Source: Capniomyces stellatus
Taxonomy: Eukaryota; Kickxellomycota; Harpellomycetes; Harpellales; Legeriomycetaceae
Length of the DNA stretch: 64,000 nucleotides
Direction: 5' to 3'
Assembly: GCA_001661515.1 (NCBI GenBank)
Contig: LUVW01000015.1
Coordinates: 605,171 to 669,170 of the forward strand
Shown: in pieces, positions 1 through 12,111 of the stretch
Layout of the letters: each line of letters begins with the position of its first letter
Position numbering within the stretch: position 1 is the stretch's first letter
The notes under the pieces: generated by a model
Databases searched by the model: none
Told to the model about the DNA's origin: nothing
Seen by the model: the letters and a program-made list of their open reading frames with translations, nothing else
Translations under genes and position numbers: made by a program

Positions 1-1849
1 TAAAGGCTACTTGGAACAGATCAGCGGTCTAACACCGGATGCCAATGTGTACATAAATGCCAATGTCGATCTAAATTCCAGTGCAAATATGTTTGGGAAT
101 GCAAATCTGTTTGGAAATGTAAAACCTCATAATAACCCAAACATATACGAAAACATAAAACCAAGCCCACATTCAAACTCAAAAGCAAAACTAAACTCAA
201 AACCAAAACCAAAACCAAAACCAAATCCAAAACCAAATCCAAAACCAAATCCAAATCCAAAACCAAATTCAAATTCAAATTCAAATTCAAATTCAAATCC
301 AAACCCAAATCTAAATCTAGATTCAGGTACAGGATTGGATTCAGGTTTAGATCTGGATTCGGATTTGGATTCAAGTTTGGACTCGGATACATATTACAAC
401 GTCAGCGAGTCAATAACCGGGCTTTCGAACTTTTCAATTTCAGAAAGCAACTTTTTGAACAAAAATGACAGCAATGGCAATGGCAATGGAAACAAAGATT
501 ACTACTATAAAAACATGATCCAAGGCAGCAAAGCCGATAAATTCTTAGATTCAAACCACGTATCAGGCAAATCTTGTAGAGAAAGTTGGGGCCAGAAAAG
601 CCTGCACAAAATCACCAGCGAGTTGTTCTTTTTGGATTCTTTTGGGAAGAATTTCAATCAGAAAGAGTTTGAGCAGTTTCTGGAGGCAAAAACCGAAAGG
701 GACTGCTATGACTCGCCGTTTTTCCAGAAGCTGTTTAAAGACGAGCTGGAGCCAACTATTGTGGCTTGTTCGTTGAAGGTGTCTGTAGGCGGCGTAGGAA
801 ACTCGCTGTTTTCAAGCTGGGGCAGATATAAACAGCTACTTGCCGCTGTCCAGGAAAACACCATAATAATAGAGACCTACACCCAGCCCAACCCACAAAT
901 GTATATAAACTCGCTTCGTGTGTACCTGACAACACCCCGCAGAAATTCTGGTGTTGTCAACCGAAACTCGGACCTGATCTTCTCCCAAAAAACCAGCCAC
1001 TGCGAACCTGTTTTCAGTTCCGACTCAAACATCAACAAGAAAAACAACACAACTCCCAATGTAACTGCTACCACTGCTACCACTGCTACTACTGCTACTA
1101 CTGCTACTACTGCTACTACTGCTAGTTCTGACCCCCATAACCTCCACATCACCAAACCTCATTCTGGTCGTGATCGTTTTGGAAGGCTGACCAAGTGGCT
1201 TTCCACCAACAATCTCACCTCCTCTTTTGACCATACCAGATTCCCCGCCATTCAGCCCTCCACAGCCACACACAACCAGCCACTGCCCACAACTCATTCT
1301 TACGGCCAGCACGGCAACCCTGGCCATTTGGTTTCGGACTCTCCAAAGCCAGTTTGTTGTCGTCTATGCCACCACCAAATCCACACTCTAAACAGCTCTG
1401 ATTGCAGCACCAACAAACCGTGCCGTCAGTACATCTACAACTACAACAACGGTATTTTTGTTGCAAAATCCCTTGTTTTAACCTCAACCCACATACCCAA
1501 CCCTATTCAGTTTTCTGATCCTGCTGCTGCTTTTGACGTCGCCAACCCCAGACTGAACAGGCCAAGGCGCTCTGGCCCCGAAAACATCGCTACAAAGCCA
1601 CGCCCGTATTACAGATTCCGCTACTCTGACTCTGATACTGAAAGCAAACCCATCTGCCTGGACTGCCATGCCAGGCTATTCTCGGTTTGTGAGTTTTATC
1701 GCTACATAAGACTTCTTCGGTCTGGCTTCATTAAAAACCAGAATCCCCGCCACATGTACTTGGAAATTCTTCGTTTAAGATGCGAAATGTACTCGACTAG
1801 ACTAGGTGCCTCCTACTCCACCACCGTCCTGCATAAATCTCCACCATAG
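1..1849 (+). CDS. Unknown low-complexity protein with C-terminal Cys pairs, copy A (5' end outside window)
   Basis: The frame is open from base 2, so the gene starts left of the window; the apparent TTG start at 11 is not a real start. About 615 residues are visible. The N-terminal part has K/P/N repeats, then S/N and D/S/L repeats. A globular middle follows (around residues 195-310), then a Thr-rich run. The C-terminus has a CRLC pair near residue 455 and a CLDC pair near residue 555, followed by a helical, Arg-rich segment with RLLRSGF and EILRLRCEMY. The two Cys pairs could bind one zinc ion, which is inference. I do not recognise the family. The 3' part is identical to the inverted copy at 20400-22935, whose upstream part shows what the missing N-terminus looks like. 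An AATAAA lies about 120 bases past the stop (near 1969). Confidence 0.8.
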   Translation, partial: KGYLEQISGLTPDANVYINANVDLNSSANMFGNANLFGNVKPHNNPNIYENIKPSPHSNSKAKLNSKPKPKPKPNPKPNPKPNPNPKPNSNSNSNSNSNPNPNLNLDSGTGLDSGLDLDSDLDSSLDSDTYYNVSESITGLSNFSISESNFLNKNDSNGNGNGNKDYYYKNMIQGSKADKFLDSNHVSGKSCRESWGQKSLHKITSELFFLDSFGKNFNQKEFEQFLEAKTERDCYDSPFFQKLFKDELEPTIVACSLKVSVGGVGNSLFSSWGRYKQLLAAVQENTIIIETYTQPNPQMYINSLRVYLTTPRRNSGVVNRNSDLIFSQKTSHCEPVFSSDSNINKKNNTTPNVTATTATTATTATTATTATTASSDPHNLHITKPHSGRDRFGRLTKWLSTNNLTSSFDHTRFPAIQPSTATHNQPLPTTHSYGQHGNPGHLVSDSPKPVCCRLCHHQIHTLNSSDCSTNKPCRQYIYNYNNGIFVAKSLVLTSTHIPNPIQFSDPAAAFDVANPRLNRPRRSGPENIATKPRPYYRFRYSDSDTESKPICLDCHARLFSVCEFYRYIRLLRSGFIKNQNPRHMYLEILRLRCEMYSTRLGASYSTTVLHKSPP

Positions 1850-2080
1850 CCACTCTGCCCTTTTTTGCCCCTTCGACTCTTCTTGCCCTTTCAACTCTTT
1901 CTATCCTGTCAACTCTTTCTATCCTGTCAACTCTTTCTATCCTTTTAGCCCTTTTCTTGAATTTCGCAATAAAAAGACCAACCTTTACCTTTGTGGTGTC
2001 TTTCTAATATACTCCAAAAACACTACCGCAAAAGTTCTATTTAAAAACTAACATTATAATCAGAAATATACACATACATC
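178..2080 (+). repeat. Inverted duplication, arm 1 (1903 bp)
   Basis: Every base compared matches the reverse complement of 20169-22071 with no indel: paired coordinates always sum to 22249. The match includes the microsatellite-like Thr codon run and the 3' flank. It ends sharply after 2080, where arm 1 continues with cttggc and arm 2 with acttgaca. The other end is limited only by the N gap in arm 2, so the true repeat may be longer. Confidence 0.95.
1891..1944 (+). repeat. 18-base tandem repeat x3 downstream of copy A
   Basis: Three near-identical copies of tcaactctttctatcctg follow the stop codon. They make a pyrimidine-rich 3' flank and create a spurious 81-residue frame. The same array is present in the inverted arm at 20305-20358. 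Confidence 0.85.
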
Positions 2081-2848
2081 CTTGGCATTTCTTTGTCATC
2101 CGCTTGCTTCTTAAATGTCAAATTATACCTTGGTTTGTATTTCAAATAACATCTTATTTATCTTGATAAAATACTTACATGACTCGACTGTTGAATATTC
2201 ATATCATCACCAATTGTCATTTGGTTGCTAATGGACTGGTGATTGATAAGTATGGTCGTCGTATTGCTAAGTCCATTGCACTTTTGTCTTTTTTAAAACT
2301 ACGAGACTGTTTTGCCCTTGGGTTGAGGATTTCTCTTAAACTCTATGTATTTTAACCTCTTTATCTATCAGCATTCTAGCTGTGCATAATTCGCATTGTT
2401 TAATCCCAATATATATATTTTGTATTAATATTGTTCTAACTAAACATGTTAAATGCTGATTTGTAGTATATCGTCTTTTTTTAATTGATACCAATTTCGA
2501 CTTTCTTTAATTGTTTACTTTTTTATTGCAAGTTAAATTATTGCTACTATTTAATAACTAGTTAGGACTAGTATAAGCGAATTGTGCCTTATGTTTAGCT
2601 AGCCTCGCCCATCTCAAAGTGTTCTGCACCAAAATGAATCTATAATGGTATTTTTATTTGATGCTGCAGTTGTCGTCAGCTTCTTGGTAGTACTGTACCT
2701 AAATTTCCTATATTAGGATTTGATTTCAGTACCTATAGTATTTTCTTTACTAGTAGGTGTACTTGGTGGGTTATTTTTATTTTAATCCAAAGAGGGATAA
2801 GTAGTAGTAATAATAGTAATAATAGTTGTAGCTGTAGTAGTAGTAGCT

Positions 2849-2893
<45 letters not shown>

Positions 2894-5621
2894 ATAATAG
2901 TAATAGTAATAGTAGTATTGTTGTGGTGAAAATTTGCTAATCTCAGACAACACAAGTAAGTGTATAGTTATAATGTTTATTCAGAGTGGACATTTGTCAT
3001 TTTTAGAAAAGACCCTAATCACACTGTGCTCATACAGCGCGCTATAGCTGTATATAAACTGAGACACAATTCATTAATAAAAACACTTTATCAAAAAGGT
3101 TCCCTAATGGCTTAAAGTATTAAGATAATATATAATATGTAATAAATGTAGTTAGAATAAAATGATTATCTATTGAAATCAAGCACCCTATTGATCACAA
3201 AGACTTTTTGTAGCAAAAGAGCTATTGTATTCAGCTATTGCCCCATCGGCACGACCTATCAATACGCAAGAATAGATGTCTGTAATAATAAAATGTTAAT
3301 AGTAGTGTGTGTAATAAAATATAGTAAAATAAAATATGGCACTCGTAGCTTTTCGGATAAAAGACCCCGTGATAGGAAAACCGTTAAAGCATATACAAAA
3401 TTTAATATGAATAAATTATAAAATATAACATAGCTAAAGTAGAAGTAATAAGTGTACTAATTAAAGCATATAGCTCAATAGCTTAAAAGATAGGTGAGAG
3501 CTAGGAGCATACTCTGGGGAATTATAAGAGTAATAGCTGCTATATTGATGGAGTTCGAAATATAGCAATGTATTATTTATACATTTGATAGAAATATTCG
3601 TTAACTGGGCAGCTTACTAGCTTTAGTGTGGATTATTTCCTTTGCGGGTTTTTTTTGAAGCAGATCTTAACATTTTGTGAAATAAACTCCTGGCATTAGT
3701 TGTAATTGTATTTGTCCAAGAAAAAGAAAATGTTGCAATTTTAAAGTGTTGCATTATATATTTATGGAATTGGATACATATTCGTCTAATCGGACTATAT
3801 AATTCATGTCTACTATCCTTCTCATATAGCTTAGTTGACCTATTATTGATTTAAATTGGACTGGATTTAGGATATTGTTAAAATATCTGGTCTTACTTGA
3901 TTAACTGTGTTGTTGATTGTTAATAAAGGTCAAAAGGCCTCTGATATGCCTGCCCTTAATCACACTAAACAATCACAGTATTCACTTCAGTACCCATAAC
4001 AATGCAATTGACGCCTAAACTATCCAAACTTTAGGTTGTCGAATATTTGATTTACTTATATTCTATTTAAACCAGGTCTGATTTAACTAAGAAAATCGTC
4101 GCTTTTTAAAAAAACAATCAAATATGTCAACCAACTATTCCAATTAAACACAATATATCGACAATTCCCAAATTCAGAACTTACCAATTTGTATACAATC
4201 GTTTTGACAACTATTCGCCATAATGGGATCAACCTAATTTAAGTACAAGTGATTGTCTGAAGTAGATTAAAAAAGTTCTAGCAAATCGGTATGATAATAT
4301 ACCACTTTAGCTGTAATTTATACCCTGATAATCAGGATGGCGTACCTATAACAGATTTAAATGGTGATGCTTGGATTACCAACCGTGATCTATTGCTAAT
4401 AAAAAAGACATTAACAGCGCCAGCTGTACCAAAAAAGTCAAGACATTTCGAGTTTAATTGAGATTGACTATTCTCACTTATAAACGAGAATTATCATCTA
4501 TTTCATAAAATCGGATATATTAATGCCAGTCGGAACTATAAACACAAAACGTTATTACAACGAAGTGGCACTTGGTGAATAAGTAGGGATAAACATGGTT
4601 AAATTGTTTGAAATGTGCTGTTATATAAAAAAAAACAAAAAAAAACAGAATGGATAGAAGTAAAAACAGCTTGTTATTCGACTTACCAAGACATTAATCT
4701 AGCAAAAAAAAAAGTCAAAGCTTAGACAACGTGCAGGATAAAAGTAGTAACGATAATAAACAATCCTGAGAAATAAATAAAAACAATTAAGTCACAACCC
4801 AAAATAAACTCGGACTAAAGACAAACTATTCTGGCTATAGATGACTGAGTAAACTAACTACAATCGTTATATTTTCTACAACGACCAAAATAAAAAGTAT
4901 TAACTTAATAAAGTATACTTAGTAACATTTAATACAGTAACCCTTGTCAAACAATTAAACAAAATTGATATAATAAACTGAATTGAAAAATAAAAGACAT
5001 AGCTGGGCAAGATATGGTACTAAAGGTGTAGGCCAAGAACAGGTAACGGAAATAAGCTCAGAGCAAGAGTGGTTAACAACTAAAGCAAAAGTATTGAAAC
5101 TAAAATAATAACACAAAAGTCAAGAATCAAGGTATTAAGGAAAGATAGTCAAAGTATAATAAACTAGAACTTAAGTGCAAAGATATAAAATTCGAATTGA
5201 TGTAACTGATTCTAAAAGAGCGATTGCTAATTTAAAGTAAATCACAAAGATCGAATTGAAAGGAAAATGACCAAAGTATTTAAATGGAAACAAAAGTGAT
5301 AAAAATGGGAATAAAGGCAAATTAAGAACCATACCAAAGTAAAAATGAACTATGTAAATAAGGTAAAATTTTATTTTTAAAAGATAAAAGTTCGGTATGT
5401 AAAAGTTAAAGTTTAAGACATCAATAAAATAAATAAATTTATACTAAAAGGAATCAAATTTCTAAATCAACATATATAAACAAAGTAACTGAAAAAACAA
5501 ATAAAAAAAATACTAAAAAGTGTGCTTTACCAAACATCTAAGCAAACAAATATATATAAAATTAGGTAACTAAACAAAATCCAAACTAAATTACATCACG
5601 TAATTAATTAAGTTAAATACA
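2081..5621. other. AT-rich gene-poor stretch
   Basis: I see no supportable gene. The longest frames are short and of random composition. Weak, stop-ridden similarity to Ty3/gypsy polyprotein pieces can be imagined near 3170-3270 and 4460-4640, but it does not reach the level of a call. The last 700 bases before 5622 are A-rich on the + strand, with a TATATATAAA about 60-70 bases before the next start codon. Confidence 0.6.
2801..2920. repeat. GTA/AGT trinucleotide microsatellite
   Basis: About 120 bases of imperfect (GTA)n with interspersed taa and gct units. It lies in non-coding DNA. Confidence 0.95.
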
Positions 5622-7445
5622 ATGAAGTTGTTAGGATTACTAATTTTGCTAGGGGTTATAAAAGCTAAAAACGACTTAATAATCGTCGAAGATAAGACAG
5701 AAGGATATGAAAGAAACTACAAAACAACATTAACAATAACATCCAAAGAAAATCCAACTACGAGCCAAACAGAAACAAATGTTTATAAAACTAGAATCCC
5801 AGATCCCAGTATCTACACTGAATGTATCAACGCTAATAAAGCCGAGCCTTGGGTAAATAATAATGGCGATGTCTGTGAATGTGGAACCGATGGATGTGTC
5901 AATTGTGTCAACAATAGTACCATATGTGTCGCCAATGTCAACAACAGGCTGCTCGAATTGTACTGTAACAACTCACATCCTACTCAACCATGGATCAATT
6001 CAAACAATTTGCTTTGTACTTGTGGGACTGATGGTTGTGATATCTGTGTTGATCAGGTTTGCAAGCTTGGTGTTACTAACTTGTTTTTGGAAAATAAGTG
6101 CAAATCGCTCCATCCTTCCCAACCTTGGATAAACAGTAACGATTTATCGTGCACTTGCGGCATTGATGGTTGTGAGATCTGTGTTGATCAGGTTTGTAAG
6201 CCTGGTATTCCCAATACTTTTTTACAAAACAAATGCATCTCGACTAATTCTGCTAATCCGTGGGTTGCAATTAATGGTGATGTTTGTGAATGTAACACCG
6301 ATGGTTGTTTTAAATGTGTCAACAAATCTACACAGTGCGTATTCGGTGTTATTAATAGACCTTTGCAATTCTTATGCAATTCTACAAATCCCGTTCGACC
6401 TTGGGTTAATTCGATTAACTACTCTTGCAACTGCGCTACAGATGGATGTGTTGTTTGCACTGAACAAGACACTAGATTCTTCTCTAACATCACCGTTCCT
6501 AAGTTACCAATTCTTATTTCCTGCAGTCCTCTTGTATTCGCTGATATACAGACACCTTTGAAACAACTTAACGATGCGACTAGTCTTGGCAATCCTACTT
6601 TGATGGCTTCTAGTGTTTTATCTGGTCAAAATGGCCTCAAGTGTGGTCCTTACAGAATTGCCGAGTTTTTCAATGTTTTCTTGTCTCAGATTTCAAAAAA
6701 CGATGCGACTTTTACCAATAAAATCAAAACAGGTGGCAATGAAATAAAAGCCAACGGGACTGTATTGGCCAACTATATCACAAAGAACTTCAATTCCCTC
6801 GTAGGCAACGAGAAAGCGATGGCTAAGTTTACGGCTGATGTTTTTAAAGGGTTTCAACAGGATACTAGAAGTAAGGATGCTTTCGTTAACTTCTTGCACG
6901 TTTCGCTCACAAAGCTTCAAGCCCCGTCAAAGCCCACTCTTGCTGAACTTCAGGCCATGGCTAACGCTGTTGATAACCTCGAAGCTATGATCAGCAAAAC
7001 CTATGGCACTAGAAAGAATATTGTTCCTACGAATTTAAATTTGACTTTTGGACAAGTGCTTTATGGTGCTTTAAATGGAGATAAAGTCAGGCTGACTAAT
7101 GCTATTGACATTGTGATCTATCTTGCCAACCGCAACAACACGATATTCGAAAGCGATTTGACTACGATTCTGACTATTGCTAATCAATACCATAGCTATA
7201 TAAAACTTGGAATGTATGATTCATACACTTTGTCTATTGGAACTACTGATTCATTCTTGAATACCATTCAAAATATCCACAATCATCTGGCCAACAACAA
7301 GGATTCCGTCATTGCCTCTATAAAATCCTACTCTGTTATGTACAACCTTGGCGATATTAATATCGTTGAGTTTACTCTCAGGCTATTCCCCACTCTGTTT
7401 GTTATGATGATCGTTTTCTTAATTCCGATATGCTGCTGCTGCTAA
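5622..7445 (+). CDS. Secreted cysteine-rich five-repeat protein with hydrophobic C-terminus
   Basis: 607 residues in one exon, starting at an ATG just after an A-rich leader. Residues 1-16 form a signal peptide (MKLLGLLILLGVIKAK). Five tandem repeats of about 45-47 residues begin at C68, C115, C160, C205 and C252. Each has the pattern C-x(8-9)-PW-[IV]-x(5-7)-C-x-C-x2-DGC-x2-C, and the first four add a further Cys. A Cys-poor helical region of about 270 residues follows. The end is strongly hydrophobic (LFVMMIVFLIPICCCC), either a GPI-anchor signal or a membrane tail with acylatable cysteines. Many N-x-S/T sites suit a glycosylated surface or wall protein. I do not recognise the repeat as a named domain. 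The pattern suggests disulphide-stabilised modules for binding or adhesion, which is inference. Confidence 0.85.
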   Translation: MKLLGLLILLGVIKAKNDLIIVEDKTEGYERNYKTTLTITSKENPTTSQTETNVYKTRIPDPSIYTECINANKAEPWVNNNGDVCECGTDGCVNCVNNSTICVANVNNRLLELYCNNSHPTQPWINSNNLLCTCGTDGCDICVDQVCKLGVTNLFLENKCKSLHPSQPWINSNDLSCTCGIDGCEICVDQVCKPGIPNTFLQNKCISTNSANPWVAINGDVCECNTDGCFKCVNKSTQCVFGVINRPLQFLCNSTNPVRPWVNSINYSCNCATDGCVVCTEQDTRFFSNITVPKLPILISCSPLVFADIQTPLKQLNDATSLGNPTLMASSVLSGQNGLKCGPYRIAEFFNVFLSQISKNDATFTNKIKTGGNEIKANGTVLANYITKNFNSLVGNEKAMAKFTADVFKGFQQDTRSKDAFVNFLHVSLTKLQAPSKPTLAELQAMANAVDNLEAMISKTYGTRKNIVPTNLNLTFGQVLYGALNGDKVRLTNAIDIVIYLANRNNTIFESDLTTILTIANQYHSYIKLGMYDSYTLSIGTTDSFLNTIQNIHNHLANNKDSVIASIKSYSVMYNLGDINIVEFTLRLFPTLFVMMIVFLIPICCCC

Positions 7446-10400
7446 ACGCCTTATCGTCTTTAAATTTGATCTTTGTACATAATAATGTCATTGTGTATTC
7501 ATTTAGTGCCCCTTTAATAGTTCTATTTATTATCATATCTTTTTACTTTCTTATTATCTTATTATCTTATTATCTTATTTTCTTATTTTCTTATTTTCTT
7601 ATTATCTTATTATCTTATTTTCTTATTATCTTTCTTATTATCTTAGTAATTCAATGCGCTACTTAACATTACGTTCTTATTCGTATTAATAATAGTATTA
7701 TATTTTCACTTTTAATTCGGTTTCACTTTTTTTTCATTAAGATGGTTTCACTTTATTTTCAAAACAATAGATGATTTCAACCTTGCAAAAATATCAACCT
7801 CAATCTTATTCTTAGTTTGTCGCTTCAGCATGTTACACGCTCATCAATTATCTTCTAGTCACTTTAAAAATTACCATTAATTATCTTCTCAGTAACCAAA
7901 ATGCCCATTTCGTGTTTGATTAGGTATTTCAGTAACTTGAAAATATGTACTTTATGATCTAGCTAATCCTTAAACACGAAAACCAACTAAAAAAACGCAC
8001 CTGTTGTATTTGCTCTTTGTTTTGGTCAATCGAATATTGTAATTGATAATTCATTCTCTCCAACAATGGATTGCTAGCAAAGGTTAATATTTATTATTGT
8101 AAAGCACAAACTTCCAAAAAGCACCAAATGTTTTATTAATCCCAAAACACTACCTGCAATAATATTATAACCAAGTTACGAAAAAAAATTGTATTTAAAC
8201 TGAGGGCAATTAGACAGAAAAACCAAAGAGGTCAAGCTATCCAACCTCCGGCTTGGCACAGTGATCCAAGTTTAACAAAATTTAATCGGAAGCAAAGTAC
8301 TATACACAACTCTAGAAGGTTTAGTTACGGATGTACTCTTGTTATCCAAGTAAATTCTTGGATAATAATATATCACCGTTAGGTGCTTTTGGTTATGTTC
8401 CTTTATCAACACTTGGACGGCTGGTTGCTATAATAAATATTCAGCAGACGTATTTTATAACCGATTTAAATGCATAATGTCAATTATGCGTGAGTTGCTG
8501 ATGGTTCTATGGCTTGTGTTTTTATCTCATCATATTCCACATTTGTTAAAGCTCTTGGATTTACCACAATCGGCTACAGAGTATATGACTAACCAGGTTA
8601 AAAATCGATCTGCTTCGGAAAAGTTTATACTTTGGATATACAGTTACTTTTGTACATCTTATAACACATTGCTTTTTCTAATATCAGGACATTTGATCAC
8701 TTGATTGTTGTGAACCCTAAAAAAACTACTGTTTTAATAGTGGATTTTGATTTTTCATGTGTGCATTAGTTAAGTATTGCTTGCTGGAAAGGTTTATTTT
8801 GGCTTAATATCGAAATATTAATATCGCCGATGTATTGTGTTATACTTGCTGTCACACTTTATTTTTTTAAGCATAAAAAAAACCAACACAGCAAATACAA
8901 TTAAATAGACCGAGTATGTGTTAATAGTTGTAGCATCAATAAACATTTAAAATAATACGATCAATGCTACAGCTACTCCAGGCGGTCTGACTTTACTCGT
9001 ACCCTTTGAAAATTTGGCGCTAGAAAGCCTGATGTTGTGTATAGTGTATACCTGCATTGATTTCACAAGCGTATCGTGAACATCGTCTCCTTTACTATTA
9101 CAGTGTACTAGACAGCTCTTATGCTTACAGGTGTACATACAAGTTATACTTTCTGTCTATTTCTATTGAGGTTATAGTTTGTAGTTTGTGATCCTTCTTT
9201 CAATTTTTTTTTTTTTAAAAAAAGCGGTTGTGGACGATATGAGGTGAAACGTGAAATAAGCCTAAAAGCATTTGAAAATGAATACCTTCGAGAGACAGCT
9301 AGCAAATAGAAGCAATTTGACTCGAAGGATCATGTTTATACGGGCCAAACTCTTTAACAGATCGATAACGACTATAAAAGTTGCAACATGACCTATTAAA
9401 GCTAACCAATGCAGTCATGGTGTGAGGCAGTTTAAATTGGCCACTTTTTTCTTGTATAAACAGGAAAAAAGAGTAAATTATTGACCAAGAACTTTTGCAG
9501 TGAGCAGTGAACATCAGCTCTAAAAGAAATAGAATTGGACGACCGACAACACCGTCTACAAAGGGCTGAAAATATCGCAGTAAATTCTGCATAAGATAAT
9601 ATCTCTAGGTTTGAATTTGGACTCCTCAGTGTATTGGATTGGATTTGAAAACTAGCTACTGAATTATATTATATTTATACTAGGGAACTATTTAAATTTC
9701 AACAGTAACAGAAGTCGGGAATATATACATATATATATGACAGTTAAAGTGCTGGTTGAAAGATATAATGTTATAGTAGTTGAATGTAAACCAGTTACAG
9801 GAGACTGATCTCAAAAGGACAAAAGAACAAAAAGGCAAAAGGACAAAGTAGCGGTTGGTTGGATATATGTAAGGGAGGGATGGGGAGGAGTTTAAAATGC
9901 TTGGCCAACGCTGTTTATACTACCAAGGAGTAGTGCACGGGAATTTTGCAAGTGCTATAGTGGCTCTGTGATTCCCGTAATTTGATTTTCTTTTCTTGTG
10001 TACTTAACTCGATAGGAATTTTTAAGACTGGTTGTTATGTTATTCAGATATAAAAAGTGTTTATTTTAAATAAATGGGTGAGTAATTATTCCTTTTTAAA
10101 CTGATTTTGGCGGGTCATGGCATGAATTCCTAGATACTAAAATTGTTTGTTCATGAAAGAAAAAGTAGTCACTTCAAGAAGTGTTACTAGGCTATTACTA
10201 AATAAATAACAAATTCAACAAATTATACTGTAGCTTTTGTGCCAATTATTAATTATCAGCCTGTGAAAAGTCTAGCCGAAACATACATGGTTCTTGGTTG
10301 GCTAGGCATTAAAATATTTGTGCTAGCCAATAAATAATGAGTAAAATAATGTGAGTTCTTTGTTCGTATAATACTAATTGGCCTTGTTAAAATTGGCAAA

Positions 10401-10780
10401 TGTATAGTGTTATATAAGTTGTAAACAAAAAAAAAAAAAAGTAGATGAATGAATAAAGCGGCAATAGTAATCATACCCTGGCTAAGCTATTCAAAGCATG
10501 GTGATTTGGTTTTTGTTGCTGCGAAATGTAATTGGGAGTTTTAAAGTTTGTAATGTTATAAATATCGAGTTAAACATTGTAGCTGAAATAATAAAACAAG
10601 CTGAAATAAAACAGGCGGAATAAAACAAGCTGAAATAAAATAAAATAATAGCCAAGATAAAGAAAAGTAAACAAAGTAATATCCATTCCTCTTTTTGAAT
10701 TACTAACCGCTACAAATAGCAAAATTAAAGTGCTCAAAAAGTATACTTGTACGGATTACAGTTTAGATTTTATTTAGAAA
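7446..10780. other. Gene-poor stretch with T-rich tandem repeats at its left end
   Basis: 7549-7650 is a run of ttattatc/ttattttc units directly after the stop of the preceding gene. The rest is AT-rich with only short frames (for example 8477-8704 + and 9299-9592 -) that lack recognisable protein character. I see no RNA gene. 10560-10680 has repeated aaaataaaac-type words in the upstream region of cofilin. Confidence 0.6.
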
Positions 10781-11558
10781 ATGGTAAGATGTTTTACACA
10801 TACTTTTAGATTGCCGCTGTTTTTTTTATTATAAAAAAGCGATATAAGATAATGTGTTATTGATATAGTACAAAATACAAGCATACAAATCAAATGTTTG
10901 CAAAAATGTTGAGATGGGTGTTGGGTATTTGTTATTATGCTTACAAAAAGAAGGGTTTAATATAAAGAACTTGATCTAAAATGAGGGGGGGGGGGGGAAA
11001 AAANNNNNNAAAAAGGGGGGGGGGGGGGGAATAAAGATGAAGGAAAGATAAAGGAAAAAAAAATGTAAAAAAAGGTATACGTTAATTTAATACTATGTAG
11101 AGCAAATACTAACAAAATAAATGAACAATGATGATTAATAGTCAAGTGGAGTTTCAGCCAGCGATGAATGCATTTCTGTATTCCATGAACTAAAATTGAA
11201 GAAGATACACACCTTTGTTATTTTCAAGATTTCAGATGATCAAAAACAAATAGTTGTTGACAAGACATCCAACTCGGAGGATTATAATGAGTTTTTGAAC
11301 TATTTGCCTACGGACGATTGCCGTTATGCAGTTTACGATTTAAAGTTCCAAGGACCAGATGGTGGGGATCGATCAAAGATCTGCTTTGTCAGTTGGTCGC
11401 CAGATACTTCAAAGATCAAGCCAAAGATGTTGTATGCTTCAAGCAAGGATGCACTTCGTAAGCGTTTGGATGGGATCAATGTAGATATTCAAGGCACAGA
11501 CTTTGACGAGGTTTCAAAGGCTTGCGTGCTTGAAAAGGTTATGCGTAATGCTCGCTAA
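10781..11558 (+). CDS. COF1: Cofilin (ADF family)
   Basis: Actin-depolymerising protein that binds and severs actin filaments in the cytoplasm. Exon 1 is only the ATG (10781-10783), followed by a GTAAGA donor. Exon 2 is 11142-11558. The joined protein starts MSSGVSASDEC and has 139 residues, the normal size. The core reads HTFVIFKISDDQKQIVV, then the acidic DDCRYAVYDLKF strand, then FVSWSPDTSKIKPKMLYASS with the KMLYASSKDALRK actin-binding helix. A start codon split off from the rest by an intron is common in fungal cofilins. The 358-base intron has a TACTAAC branch box near 11107 and contains a 6-N assembly gap between G runs. The next gene, VPS52, is convergent. Confidence 0.95.
10985..11029. 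other. Assembly gap of 6 N between homopolymer G runs
   Basis: G13, A6, N6 (11004-11009), A5, G15. It sits inside the cofilin intron. The N count is probably nominal, because such runs defeat short-read assembly. Confidence 0.9.
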
Positions 11559-12111
11559 GTTGTTGCTAAGAAGTTGGCTAACGGCGATAGTGCAGATTTT
11601 CGAGTTTCCTTTTTCCACCAAGTATCGGGAGATTTAATCGAATATTTTTATTTTTATAACTATAACATCATTTTCTTATACAAATGGCATACTCAAGCTT
11701 TTAGCAATTTCCAACCCAGTTGTTACAATGTTTGGTTAAAAGGAGAAAATAAACAAATCAAAGAAATATTTTTATCAAGAACTAACGGGGTTATTTATAA
11801 ATCACCTATTCAATAAGCAGCTCTATTATTATATATTGCTCACTGGGCAGTAATGACGGGGGCGTTATTGGATTAGGAATCAGTGAAAGAGTGAGGAAGA
11901 GAGAAAAGTTGGGAAAGGGAGAAAGAGTAAGAGCATAATACAGAGTAAAAAAAAAAGAAGAGATGTGTATATAAAGTTGTGCTAAAAGCAATGCTCTTAG
12001 CAGGGATACATGTAAACAAAAAAAGGACATTCCAAATTACCCAAAGACAAAGTAAATCAAGTAGAATAAAGTATTAAAAAAAACAACATAGTGGCTGCCA
12101 GAATAGACCCG
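11559..12111. other. Convergent 3' intergenic region
   Basis: Lies between the stop codons of cofilin and VPS52. It contains only short frames (11574-11816 + and 11806-12030 -) with no recognisable content. It probably holds both 3' UTRs. Confidence 0.6.

Noticed and set aside
21..392. Minus-strand frame through the repeat region of copy A
   Set aside because: It reads L/N/D/P-only repeats that are the complement of the K/P/N/D repeats of the real gene.
1806..2051. 81-residue frame after copy A (repeated in the inverted arm)
   Set aside because: Made by the 18-base tandem repeat in the 3' flank; it overlaps the real C-terminus and has no conserved features.
9299..9592. 97-residue minus-strand frame
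   Set aside because: Compared by eye with retroelement RT and RNase H motifs, with no convincing match; codon use looks random.
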